Assembly (NCBI GenBank): GCA_964472545.1
Contig: CAYYNP010000116.1
Coordinates: 1-27,191 of the forward strand
Direction: 5' to 3'
Source: CAYYNP01 sp964472545
GTDB lineage: Bacteria > Planctomycetota > Planctomycetia > Pirellulales > Thermoguttaceae
Length of the DNA stretch: 27,191 nt
The notes beneath the pieces are model-generated. The model ran no database searches and was not told the origin of the DNA. It saw only the letters and a list, made by a program, of their open reading frames with translations. The position numbers were made by a program, and so were the translations under genes. Below, one piece after another: positions 1 through 6,976 of the stretch (within the stretch, counting starts at the first letter, position 1; every line of letters starts with the position of its first letter).

Positions 1-13
1 CTCGAGACTGAGA

Positions 14-92
14 GGGTGGCTGGGGCATAGCGCAGCGGTGCCCCAGGAAGTTGGCAGGTCTGGGGCACGGCTGCGCTATGCCCCAGCCACCC
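14..92. repeat. 32-bp inverted repeat downstream of terL
   Basis: Arms at 14-45 and 61-92 are reverse complements over 32 bases with one mismatch, separated by 15 nt. As RNA this is a very stable stem-loop 20 nt past the terL stop on the minus strand, so it could end transcription or protect a 3' end. It has no U-tract like a classic terminator. It may equally be one copy of a genome-wide palindromic repeat. Confidence 0.85.
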
Positions 93-111
93 ATCGATTA
101 GCAGCAGAGCC

Positions 112-1740
112 CTACAACTCACCCACCGGAAGCCGCTGCCCCAATCCGTCGTCGGCCGCGTTGGTCCGCAGCATGTCGCCGGCAAGTCGAATCGCCATTT
201 CGGCGGCGTCGGGGCCGTCGTCGTGATCGCCGACGGGGAACTGCTTGAGCTGTTCGACCAGCAGCGTGGTCGAGGGGCTGTTGTTGCGGAATCGAATCCG
301 CCCGGCCGCCAGATACGGACCGAGACGTCGGATGCGGACGAGCTTGTTGGTGCGGTTGTCGATCAGACACGGCCGCACGCCCAGCAGGCCCTGTCGGCGA
401 AACTCGGCCTCGAATTGGCTGCCCAGCAGTTCTTGGAACTGGTTGGCTTCGATGCCGAAGGCGTCGGGCTGGAACGTGCGGCAGAGTTCCACGCCGTCGG
501 CAACGATCTGCGGTGTGGGCCGCCGGGCCATGTCGGCCCCAATGTATAGGATTCCCCGGCGATCGATCCCCAACATCACCAGCGCCGAGTAGTCGCCGCG
601 CTTCGCGTCGTTTCCCTTGCTGGGATCCAGTGCGAGCGTCTTCACGACGAGGTTCTCCGGCCAGTCGTCAAACCAGATCGATTCGCCGAAGTACGACTCG
701 GGCCATTCGCACATCTCCGGATTGACCGGCGAATTCTGCTTCTCCCGCTCGAAGGCCGCGTGACCGCTTTCGGCCCGCATGCACATCAACTCGTAGAGCC
801 CCTCCTCCTCCGGCCAAAGCACGACGGCCCCGGCGTTCATCTGCTCGGCGTGTTGTTCGTAGAACTTGCGGGCCGTCTCGCGGTAGCGTGGATTCTCCAC
901 GTCGGTGTAGAGTGCCTCCCACTCTTGCCACAACGACGTCCGCTCGGGCCATCGCACGACCGCCCGAAAGATCCGCGAGAGCCAGCCGGGCGTGCGATGG
1001 AGTTCCAGCGCCAGGGCGTCGTGGTGCAGCGCGGTGGCCAGGTTCAACACGTTGGTCCGCGCGGTGCCGGCGTTGATCAACGTGCCGTGGAACCAACTGC
1101 GGGAGCGTAGGCGTTGCTGAGCCGAGCACATGTGGTCGTCGTTCTGCAAGTCGTCGCAGACGATCAGCGACGGCCGATGCGCGCCGCGACGCCGGCCGCG
1201 GATGCGTTGTCCGGTTCCAAAGGCCTCGATCGCCACGCCGTTGCGAAGTTCGATCGCATTGGCCCTCCAGACGGGCCCGCGTCCGGCGGCCTGCGGATAG
1301 CCGGCGGCGATGAGTTGGTTGTCGGTCAGTTCGGTCTTGATATTGTCCAGATGGGCGCAGGCCTGGTGCTTCGTGTCGGAGACGATCCAGATATACGGCT
1401 CGCGGTTTTCCAGGGCCATCCGCAGCGGAAAGGCCAGCGTGGCGACGGTCGACTTGGCGGCGCCGCGAGGGCCGAGCACGTTGAGCTTTGCCGGATGGGC
1501 GTGGGGCATGCGGTCGAGATGCCGGGCGAGCCACTTGTGCATCTGCGAGGGCGGCCTGGTGAAGTGGGCCGGCAGGTGATGTCCGGCCCAGGCCAGCAGC
1601 CCGGCGTCGCCGTTTTTCGTGGCCCGATAGCGGCGTGCCCAGCCGTGACGCACCGCCAGTTCGTTGCGGAAGATCTCGACAAGCTGGCCGATTCGGGCGG
1701 GCTGGAGGCCGGCGTCGGCGAGGTGCGATTGTTGGTTCAT
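112..1740 (-). CDS. phage terminase large subunit (TerL), packaging ATPase-nuclease
   Basis: This is the DNA-packaging motor and headful nuclease of tailed phages. Numbering from the ATG at 1740 gives 542 residues, normal for TerL. A Walker A motif GPRGAAKST lies at residues 90-98 and a Walker B LIVCDD at 192-197. The C-terminal RNase H-like nuclease shows LALDPSKG (Asp372), GIEANQ (Glu431) and DDGPDAAE (Asp511), the expected acidic triad. An upstream TTG two codons earlier is possible, but AGAAGG lies about 10 nt before the ATG and only 4 nt before the TTG. It follows the small subunit by about 20 nt, as in phage packaging operons. The frame is intact with all catalytic motifs, so it is probably functional. 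It is the last gene of the cassette in this window; a long inverted repeat begins just past its stop. Confidence 0.9.
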   Translation of the reverse strand: MNQQSHLADAGLQPARIGQLVEIFRNELAVRHGWARRYRATKNGDAGLLAWAGHHLPAHFTRPPSQMHKWLARHLDRMPHAHPAKLNVLGPRGAAKSTVATLAFPLRMALENREPYIWIVSDTKHQACAHLDNIKTELTDNQLIAAGYPQAAGRGPVWRANAIELRNGVAIEAFGTGQRIRGRRRGAHRPSLIVCDDLQNDDHMCSAQQRLRSRSWFHGTLINAGTARTNVLNLATALHHDALALELHRTPGWLSRIFRAVVRWPERTSLWQEWEALYTDVENPRYRETARKFYEQHAEQMNAGAVVLWPEEEGLYELMCMRAESGHAAFEREKQNSPVNPEMCEWPESYFGESIWFDDWPENLVVKTLALDPSKGNDAKRGDYSALVMLGIDRRGILYIGADMARRPTPQIVADGVELCRTFQPDAFGIEANQFQELLGSQFEAEFRRQGLLGVRPCLIDNRTNKLVRIRRLGPYLAAGRIRFRNNSPSTTLLVEQLKQFPVGDHDDGPDAAEMAIRLAGDMLRTNAADDGLGQRLPVGEL

Positions 1741-1759
1741 CGTCAACGGACCTTCTGGT

Positions 1760-2212
1760 TCATGATTTGGCGGCGTCCTGCAAACCGGCCGAAAGGGCGT
1801 CCAGCCGTTTGAGAATGCTCTTGCGGTAGTTGTCGACTGGCACCTCCTCGACGATGATTTCGGCGAACTGCGAAAGCAAATCGCGGATCTGTGCGAACGT
1901 GATCACGCCGGGAGCACGCAGCCCATAATCGTCCGGAAACTTCCGCTCCAGGACCCACGCCGCGGCACGCCAGTATTTGTCCTGCTCGGCCGCCTTCTCG
2001 ATCCAGCGGAGATACTTCAGTTCGAGCCGGCCTTCGGCGCGGCGGAGCTTCTCGGCAAAGTCGGGATCCCGGTCGGCCGTGTTGCGGATCGTGGCCGGCG
2101 CACAGCCGACGTACTTCGCGGCCGTCCGCCGGCTGCACCCCGTCGCCAGGATCGCGGCAATCTCCGCCTGCTTGATCTCGTCGAGAACCGGCTTTCTCCC
2201 GCACTTGGCCAC
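1760..2212 (-). CDS. small terminase subunit-like HTH protein
   Basis: The product is predicted to bind the packaging start site and hand DNA to TerL. With the GTG at 2212 it has 150 residues and begins MAKCGRKPVLDEIK, a common beginning for this kind of protein. GAGGGG lies about 9 nt upstream. An in-frame GTG at 2230 would add six residues but lacks a good ribosome site. Residues about 18-55 form a helix-turn-helix (GCSRRTAAKYVGCAPATIR), followed by a basic helical region and an acidic C-terminal part, the usual TerS layout. It sits directly before terL. TerS proteins diverge fast, so the name rests on the HTH, the size and the position. Confidence 0.75.
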   Translation of the reverse strand: MAKCGRKPVLDEIKQAEIAAILATGCSRRTAAKYVGCAPATIRNTADRDPDFAEKLRRAEGRLELKYLRWIEKAAEQDKYWRAAAWVLERKFPDDYGLRAPGVITFAQIRDLLSQFAEIIVEEVPVDNYRKSILKRLDALSAGLQDAAKS

Positions 2213-2282
2213 AATCCGTTTCCCCCTCACTGGTCTCGAGTCGTCGTACTGAAAGCATCGCGTACCACATCCGTCCTGCGCC

Positions 2283-3461
2283 CTATCCAGTTTTCAATTC
2301 TTCAATTTTCAATTTGCAGTTCTCAATCCTCACGCGACAGCCGTCCCCCTCCGCTCCCCTCTTCCCGCTTCCCAGATACTCGAACGACACCACCGCCCGC
2401 CCTGCCGACCCGCGATACCCCTTGATGAACCGGTCGGTCCTATGCGTCCCGACCTTCTTCACCCCCACCGCCCGCCATTGCGGCGAACGTCGGCAATGGG
2501 CGATCAGCGCGGGGTGACTGGCCGTCACGTTCAGGCGGTGTCCCTCCCCGCGATGCAACTCGGCGACCGTCTCGGCCACGGTCATTCCGATACCGATGCC
2601 CTGATAGTCGGGCAGCGTGACGATGCGGCTGATTCGCCAGCGGCCTTTGCGCCCGATCAGCGACAGCGTGGCACAGAAGGCCACCGGCACCCCGCGCCAC
2701 AAAGCCAGAAAGCACCGCGCGGCCGTGCTCAGCGAGCCGCTCAGATAGTGATGGCGGCTAAACATGGCCCACGCACTGCGCCGGCAACGAAAGATCTCAA
2801 GCTCGATCGGCGGTCGTTGAAGAGACCTCCTTTGGAACGTCGACGTGGCCATGTCGACGATCCAGTCCGGTGTGAGCCATTCGGTAACGTCGTAGTGGCA
2901 GGTGACCGCCACGAACCGGCAGCCGATCCGCCCGCCGCGAATGCCCTTGGCCACGGCGGCCGAGACGACCTTGGCCACGTTGCGGTCGACCACGCTGGTG
3001 AACTCGTCGAAGGCCACGATTCCTGGGTCGTCGCCGTCGCCGCAGGCCAATGCTCGCGCCAGGTCGCAGCGGAACCGCTCGCCGCCGGAGAGGACGCGAT
3101 ACGGCTTGACCCAACTCGGCGGCGAGCTAAACCCCACGGCCGTAAACAGCCCGGTAATCTGCTTGATCGGCCGCTCGCCCAGGCCGTCGATTACGGCCCG
3201 ATCGCCAGCCCATGCTTCTTCCCGGTAGAGTTGCCGGCCGAAGAGCTCCCGCGCGATAGTGCTCTTGCCGCTGCCCGAGGGGCCGACGATCAGACCGATC
3301 TGCCAGTCGCCGCTGCTCGCCGGAGCGTTCAACTCGGGCACGTCGACCGAGAAACGTTCCGCGGCCCGTTCGGCAATCGGCACGTCGAACATCCCGGCGA
3401 CCTGTTGCACCCGGAAGGAATCGAAGACGGGGCAATCGACTTCGGCGGTAACAAGGGGCAT
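2283..3461 (-). CDS. ABC-type ATPase fused to Mom-like GNAT acyltransferase
   Basis: This is a two-domain, 392-residue cytoplasmic protein. The N-terminal half is a complete ABC ATPase: Walker A GPSGSGKST at 60-68, signature LSGGERFR at 124-131, Walker B GIVAFDEF at 147-154 and an H-loop His189. It has no membrane segment, so it is not a transporter. The second half starts near 220 with FSRHHYLSGSL (about 234-244) and has the GNAT acyl-CoA loop LPDYQGIGIG near 283-292. RHHYLS-type GNAT proteins beside terminases resemble the phage Mu Mom family, which modifies adenine in phage DNA; that link is from family knowledge, not proof. The ATG at 3461 has GGAG 8 nt upstream and is preferred to one 14 codons earlier, which lies inside an inverted repeat. 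The last dozen residues are encoded by an AT-rich repeat. Confidence 0.8.
   Translation of the reverse strand: MPLVTAEVDCPVFDSFRVQQVAGMFDVPIAERAAERFSVDVPELNAPASSGDWQIGLIVGPSGSGKSTIARELFGRQLYREEAWAGDRAVIDGLGERPIKQITGLFTAVGFSSPPSWVKPYRVLSGGERFRCDLARALACGDGDDPGIVAFDEFTSVVDRNVAKVVSAAVAKGIRGGRIGCRFVAVTCHYDVTEWLTPDWIVDMATSTFQRRSLQRPPIELEIFRCRRSAWAMFSRHHYLSGSLSTAARCFLALWRGVPVAFCATLSLIGRKGRWRISRIVTLPDYQGIGIGMTVAETVAELHRGEGHRLNVTASHPALIAHCRRSPQWRAVGVKKVGTHRTDRFIKGYRGSAGRAVVSFEYLGSGKRGAEGDGCRVRIENCKLKIEELKTG
2288..2327. repeat. AT-rich imperfect tandem repeat forming a C-terminus
   Basis: Short units of the kind CAATTTT/CAATTCTT repeat across about 40 bases, in strong contrast to the GC-rich surroundings. 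The tract is in frame with the ABC-GNAT gene and encodes its last residues (RIENCKLKIEELKTG). The tail is not needed for any recognised domain, so the repeat probably inserted at or expanded over the original stop. Confidence 0.6.
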
Positions 3462-3473
3462 AGAAATCTCCAC

Positions 3474-3632
3474 AAAGCCGCGACCGGTGGTCGCGCACGG
3501 CACTTTCGTAATGACACGGCGGCCGGTTGGATTGATGCGCTGATATGCTGCGGCCGCGCGATGTGACGTCGGACGGCGATACGTGGTGGGTGATTCGCGG
3601 GAGCGCTGGGCGCGACCACCAGTCGCGGCTTT
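3474..3632. repeat. 159-bp MITE-like element with 23-bp terminal inverted repeats
   Basis: Arms at 3474-3496 and 3610-3632 are reverse complements over 23 bases with one mismatch. Each arm also folds on itself, for example GCGACC-GGT-GGTCGC in the left arm. The 113-nt interior has no convincing open frame. The element nearly fills the gap between the parB-like gene and the ABC-GNAT gene. It could be a small non-autonomous mobile element or an RNA processing structure. No clear target-site duplication was seen. Confidence 0.6.
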
Positions 3633-3635
3633 ATG

Positions 3636-4199
3636 CTACAGCGTCAACAGCCGACACTTGTGTCCGTCGCTCGTCAATCGCTCATAAAGGTCGCGTTGCT
3701 CGGATTCGTCGGCGCAATCGATCACTACCTGAAACGCCTCGGGTACGTCGACCTCCGGTGGCGGATCACCCAACGCGGCGTCTTGTACGGGCACCTCTGG
3801 CTCGGCGAGCATCTCGGCCAACAACGCTTCAATGGCCTCACTCTCCGTCTCGACGTTGGCCAGCAACTCGGCCAGCACGTCGCGATCCGACTCGGCCATG
3901 GCGGCCAGCGGGTCGTGAACGGCCAGCAACTTGGCGGTCTCCGAGTCATTGAGGTCGACGATCAACACCGGCACTTCCACGTCCGGCGTGGTTTCCGCCC
4001 GCAGGTGTCCGTCGATAAGCTGCAACGACCCGTCGGGCAACTCCCGGGCCAGCAGGGCGTCGGCGTAGCCCACTTCGGCCAGCACGCCTCGCAGGGCATC
4101 GCGTTGGTCTGCCGGATGCGTCCGCCAATTCTGCGGATGCGGCCGCAACGTGCCCGCCTTCACCCGCCGCAGTTCCTTCACACGATCACGAATCTGCAT
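3636..4199 (-). CDS. ParB/Srx-like nuclease-fold protein, phage type
   Basis: The 187-residue product has an N-terminal ParB-like domain: TLRPHPQNWRTHP at about 17-29 and the diagnostic LIDGHLRAE at 61-69, followed by VPVLIVDLNDSETAKLLAV. A helical middle (about 100-150) is rich in Glu, Leu and Ala. The C-terminal segment (FQVVIDCADESEQRDLYERL, then CRLLTL) is a small domain often seen at the end of phage and methylase-associated ParB proteins. GGAGGT lies 5 nt before the ATG at 4199, so this start is chosen over one 12 codons upstream inside a simple-sequence tract. ParB-fold domains may bind DNA, hydrolyse nucleotides or cut DNA; which applies here is unknown. Its place between the protease pair and the ABC-GNAT gene suggests a role in recognising or modifying phage DNA. 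Confidence 0.8.
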   Translation of the reverse strand: MQIRDRVKELRRVKAGTLRPHPQNWRTHPADQRDALRGVLAEVGYADALLARELPDGSLQLIDGHLRAETTPDVEVPVLIVDLNDSETAKLLAVHDPLAAMAESDRDVLAELLANVETESEAIEALLAEMLAEPEVPVQDAALGDPPPEVDVPEAFQVVIDCADESEQRDLYERLTSDGHKCRLLTL

Positions 4200-4207
4200 A
4201 CCACACC

Positions 4208-4256
4208 TCCGCACTCCCAACTCCCCACTCCCCACTCACCACCCACCACCCGCCAC
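4208..4256. repeat. C-rich low-complexity tract between two cassette genes
   Basis: Units such as ACTCCCC and CACCACC repeat across the gap between the 83-residue membrane protein gene and the parB-like gene, ending a few bases before the GGAGGT ribosome site. It belongs to the same type of simple-sequence intrusion seen elsewhere in the cassette. Confidence 0.5.
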
Positions 4257-4508
4257 TCATATCTCCTGCAACCGCTCCGCGACATGGGCGTGCTGCACGT
4301 CGTGCGTCCCCAGCCGCACTTCGTGTTGTGCGTAGAGCGACCACAATTCCCGATTGGCCTCGGCCGCCTTTTCGACCTTCTCGCCCAGGGCAACGATCTG
4401 GGCCGCGATCACCGCCAGCTTGGCGTGGACCATGAACGTCCACGGGCCCAACGCTACCGAGGCCGAGACGGCCACACCGATCACGATTCCCCATTCTTGT
4501 GCGGTCAT
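4257..4508 (-). CDS. small single-span membrane protein with coiled coil
   Basis: The 83-residue product has one hydrophobic segment at about residues 6-26, then a heptad-like helix (about 30-60, LAVIAAQIVALGEKVEKA) and a polar end. Its ATG overlaps the TGA of the protease gene in an ATGA junction, so translation is probably coupled. The layout of one membrane span plus a coiled coil is shared by many phage holin or spanin-like accessory proteins, but no family was recognised. Since the upstream protease also ends in a membrane span and coiled coil, the two may pair in the membrane. Confidence 0.7.
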   Translation of the reverse strand: MTAQEWGIVIGVAVSASVALGPWTFMVHAKLAVIAAQIVALGEKVEKAAEANRELWSLYAQHEVRLGTHDVQHAHVAERLQEI

Positions 4509-5962
4509 GCGTCGGCCTTTCCGGAGGGCGGATTGGTGTGGCGAACGCGGTCGCGGACGTCGTCGAGCTTATCGGAGAAGCGATCGATGACGCGTTGGAT
4601 CATCAGCGGCTCGCCCGACTCGATCTTCGATCCCACACGCCGCGAAAGGAACCACAGCCCCACGCCGATGCCCAACGCCAACGGGCCGCTGAGCCCCAGC
4701 GCCCCGCCGAGGATTTTGCCGCCGGAGAGGCCCACCGAGCCGTCGCTGAGTTTCTCGCCCACGAAGTCCTTCACGTACGCCCGGGCGACGTCGCGGGTGC
4801 CGGCCTCTTCACCCAGTTCCTCTTTGACCTTGGCCAACCGGGTCTCGAACCGCTCGTGCAGCGTGGCCCGGTCGCCCAGCAGCGAGTCGACGGCCTGGCG
4901 CAACCGGCCCGACTCCTGGCGAACCTCGTCGGCCGTCTGCTGTGCGACGTCCTTGGCCTCCTCGGCCGCTTCGAGGGCCGCATCGGCTGCGTCCGGCATC
5001 GGTGGTCCGGCGGCTGAAGGAGCCGGAGGCCCTTGCTGCCGGCGGATCTCGACCAGCAAGTCGGCAATCTGCTGCAACCGGGCGTTGGTCGGGCCCATGT
5101 CGATCGGAACGGCCGGAGCGCTCGGCGGCAACGTGGGCCAGACGCTCGAACGGCCCTGGTTGTAGGCGTCGGCTCGGCCGCTTTCGTATTGGCGGTATTG
5201 CGGCGTCGGCAGCAGGCGATACTGATAGTCGGCTCCAGGCGTTGGGCACACGCCCCCGGGGCATTGGGCCGTTTCCGATTTCTGATTTGTGGTTTTTGAT
5301 TCGGGGGCGCTGGCAAGGGCCGTGTATAGCATCTGCAGCGACGTGGCGATGCCCTCGCTGCCGTCGGTGGTTCGGGCGCGCAACAGGCCGATGATCTGAC
5401 TCCCCTGGGCGTCGAAGATGGCCGACCCGCTGCGGCCGTTGGCCGGCGTGGGCGTAAATCGCAGGCTGCCGTCCGCGGCGTTGTATCCCAGCACGTGTCC
5501 GCAGAAGCCGGTCGACCAGGTGCCGTGGGCACAGCCGACCGAAGTGACCGTTTGACCGGGACGTGCGCGATACTCCGGCGGCGCGATCGGCACGATGTTC
5601 GGCAGCACGCGGTCGAACGCGCGCTGCGGCACCGCAACCACGGCGGCGTCGGCCTCCTCGGATCGCCTAACGACGACCCCTTGAAGCGGCTGCGATTGAT
5701 GGCCCGCCCGCCAGAACTCGCATTGCACGGTTTGGCCGTTGCCCACCACGTGGGCGGCCGTGAGTACGTAGACGTGGCCCTGCGAGCGTTCAAACGCGCA
5801 GCCGGTCCCCCGGCCGCCGTCGGCAGCCGAGATGCGGCAGGTGGCGTCGATACACGCGTCGATCGACGCTTGGGCCTGTCCGGCCACCCACGGCGCGCAG
5901 ATCACAATCACGGTGATCACGGCCAGCCGGTAGATCAACTGTGGCACTACGGAACGTTTCAT
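4505..5962 (-). CDS. secreted, membrane-anchored trypsin-like serine protease
   Basis: The 485-residue product starts with a signal peptide (basic MKRSVVPQ, hydrophobic core 10-25, cleavage near AQA-S). The protease domain (about 33-215) shows TAAHVV (His71), EEADAAVV (Asp105) and NGRSGSAIF (Ser178), a complete trypsin-fold triad. A Pro/Gln-rich linker follows, then a long coiled coil (about 325-390) and a hydrophobic segment at 416-440 with a charged tail. GAGGAG lies 5 nt before the ATG. It lies inside a phage-like cassette, where a secreted trypsin is unusual; maturation proteases of phages are normally cytoplasmic. Possible roles are lysis, envelope remodelling or superinfection defence. 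Residues about 221-232 are encoded by an AT-rich repeat between the protease and linker. Confidence 0.8.
   Translation of the reverse strand: MKRSVVPQLIYRLAVITVIVICAPWVAGQAQASIDACIDATCRISAADGGRGTGCAFERSQGHVYVLTAAHVVGNGQTVQCEFWRAGHQSQPLQGVVVRRSEEADAAVVAVPQRAFDRVLPNIVPIAPPEYRARPGQTVTSVGCAHGTWSTGFCGHVLGYNAADGSLRFTPTPANGRSGSAIFDAQGSQIIGLLRARTTDGSEGIATSLQMLYTALASAPESKTTNQKSETAQCPGGVCPTPGADYQYRLLPTPQYRQYESGRADAYNQGRSSVWPTLPPSAPAVPIDMGPTNARLQQIADLLVEIRRQQGPPAPSAAGPPMPDAADAALEAAEEAKDVAQQTADEVRQESGRLRQAVDSLLGDRATLHERFETRLAKVKEELGEEAGTRDVARAYVKDFVGEKLSDGSVGLSGGKILGGALGLSGPLALGIGVGLWFLSRRVGSKIESGEPLMIQRVIDRFSDKLDDVRDRVRHTNPPSGKADA
5267..5306. repeat. AT-rich imperfect repeat read in frame inside the protease gene
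   Basis: Units of the kind GATTT(C/G)TGATTT(G) and TTTTTGATTC repeat over about 40 bases in otherwise GC-rich coding DNA. They encode the polar stretch ESKTTNQKSET just after the protease domain. A linker tolerates such an insertion without frameshift. Confidence 0.5.
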
Positions 5963-6013
5963 GGGTTCTCCTCGGTTCTGTCTTGTGTCAAGTAAGGCCG
6001 ACCGGCGCTCGAT

Positions 6014-6094
6014 CGTTTAGCCGCCGCCGGCACGGCGGCGTGACTCGGGAGTCTAATCCGCAGCGGACGCCGCCGTGCCGGCGGCAGCTAAACG
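6014..6094. repeat. 28-bp inverted repeat with hairpin in the loop
   Basis: Arms at 6014-6041 and 6067-6094 pair over 28 bases with one mismatch. The 25-nt loop itself contains GACTC-GG-GAGTC (6042-6053). It lies between the stop of the HTH/zinc-ribbon gene and the start of the protease gene, both on the minus strand. It could end or dampen transcription between them, or be a dispersed palindromic element. Confidence 0.85.
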
Positions 6095-6118
6095 GGGAAT
6101 ACGCTCTCGCCACGCCTG

Positions 6119-6682
6119 CTAGCATCGCATCATCTCTGCCAGCGGGATTTCATCGTCCGACCGTTCGTGCGAGTCGTCGAATTCCGGCTCATCGCCGTCG
6201 TACTCCAACGCGTCCCACAAGTCGGCCGGGTCCAGCGAGAGCATCTCGTCGTCGGGCTCGAGCACGTCGCATGCCGCGCCGCCGGGCTCCGATTCGGCGG
6301 CCAGGCGCCGGGCGCGGACCTCTTCGTAGCGTCGCCGGTCGGCCGGGCGAAGGTCCAATCCCAACGGCACTTCGAGCGGCCCCAGCCGCTGGATGATCGG
6401 GGGCTTCGTCGACACGGCGGCCGACTCGCGCGTTTGGCACACGCGACACGGCAGATAGACCATCCCCCCACAGCCCGGGCAGCGTCTTGGCGGGCCGGTC
6501 GGCCGAAGCGAGCTTTCGTCGCTTTCGCGGCTGCGCCGCAACGGATAGTCGGGCCGCCGCCCGGAAGCAATCGCCCCGACCGTTCCCCGGCTGACGCGCA
6601 GCGCCTTGGCAATCTTCCGCTGGCTGAGTTTCCCGTCGGCCAACAGCCTCCTTACTTCGGTGACAACGTGAGGTGCAATCAT
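6119..6682 (-). CDS. helix-turn-helix and zinc-ribbon protein
   Basis: From the ATG at 6682 the product has 187 residues. An HTH occupies about residues 5-42 (KLSQRKIAKALRVSRGTVGA), of the type used by resolvase-like and phage regulators. A zinc ribbon follows with CPGCGG (Cys68, Cys71) and CRVC (Cys79, Cys82). The C-terminal third is strongly acidic (Asp/Glu-rich, 140-183). An in-frame start at 6751 would run through the U-tract of a terminator-like hairpin and is rejected; GGAG lies 9 nt before the chosen ATG. It may regulate the cassette or act in DNA transactions. The exact family was not recognised. Confidence 0.75.
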   Translation of the reverse strand: MIAPHVVTEVRRLLADGKLSQRKIAKALRVSRGTVGAIASGRRPDYPLRRSRESDESSLRPTGPPRRCPGCGGMVYLPCRVCQTRESAAVSTKPPIIQRLGPLEVPLGLDLRPADRRRYEEVRARRLAAESEPGGAACDVLEPDDEMLSLDPADLWDALEYDGDEPEFDDSHERSDDEIPLAEMMRC

Positions 6683-6748
6683 GGCGTGGCTCCGCGTCGG
6701 CGCGCAGGGATTCCCGAGAAGCTGTGCCCGGGGGGACGCACGTTGGTG

Positions 6749-6795
6749 CAAAAGAAAAGGACCCGACGCCGGAAGGTCCGGTGCCGGGCCCTTTG
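6749..6795 (-). terminator. rho-independent terminator or attenuator upstream of the HTH gene
   Basis: Read on the minus strand, bases 6794-6778 pair with 6772-6756 around a 5-nt loop (14 of 17 Watson-Crick plus a wobble), and the stem runs into a TTTTCTTTT tract ending at 6750. This is a textbook intrinsic terminator. It separates the Ea22-like gene from the rest of the cassette, so either readthrough or a second promoter is needed for the HTH gene. Confidence 0.7.
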
Positions 6796-6894
6796 GATAC
6801 CCGATGATTCAGGTCCGCTGATGCCTTGGTTCGGTCACGACTCTAGCAGAACCGGTGGCCCAATTGCAAGGAGGAATTGTGACGGGGTGCGGAG

Positions 6895-6976
6895 GTGAGG
6901 GAGTGAGGGAGTGAGGGGGTGACAAGGTGAGGGGGTGACAAGGTGAGGGGGTGACAAGGTGAGGGGGTGAGGGGTG
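6895..6976. repeat. G-rich tandem repeat, 16-nt unit
   Basis: Three perfect copies of GTGAGGGGGTGACAAG (6911-6926, 6927-6942, 6943-6958) are followed by a partial copy and preceded by GTGAGGGA units. A C-rich tract at 7090-7136 (CCCCTCACCCCCTCACC) is complementary to it, so the two can form a large imperfect stem. The G-runs might also form quadruplexes. Confidence 0.85.

Noticed and set aside
2213..2270. Longer versions of the small terminase gene starting at 2230 or in another frame up to 2270
   Set aside because: The start at 2212 has a better ribosome site and gives the usual MAK-GRKP-like beginning; the other frame has no domain.
2442..3566. Plus-strand open frame opposite the ABC-GNAT gene
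   Set aside because: It is a shadow of a gene with complete Walker, signature and GNAT motifs.
3633..5165. Plus-strand open frame of about 510 codons across the parB-like, membrane protein and protease genes
   Set aside because: It crosses three well-supported minus-strand genes and low-complexity tracts, with unlikely protein composition.
6895..6976. Possible CRISPR array
   Set aside because: The 16-nt units are directly adjacent with no spacers and no cas genes are present; it is a simple tandem repeat.
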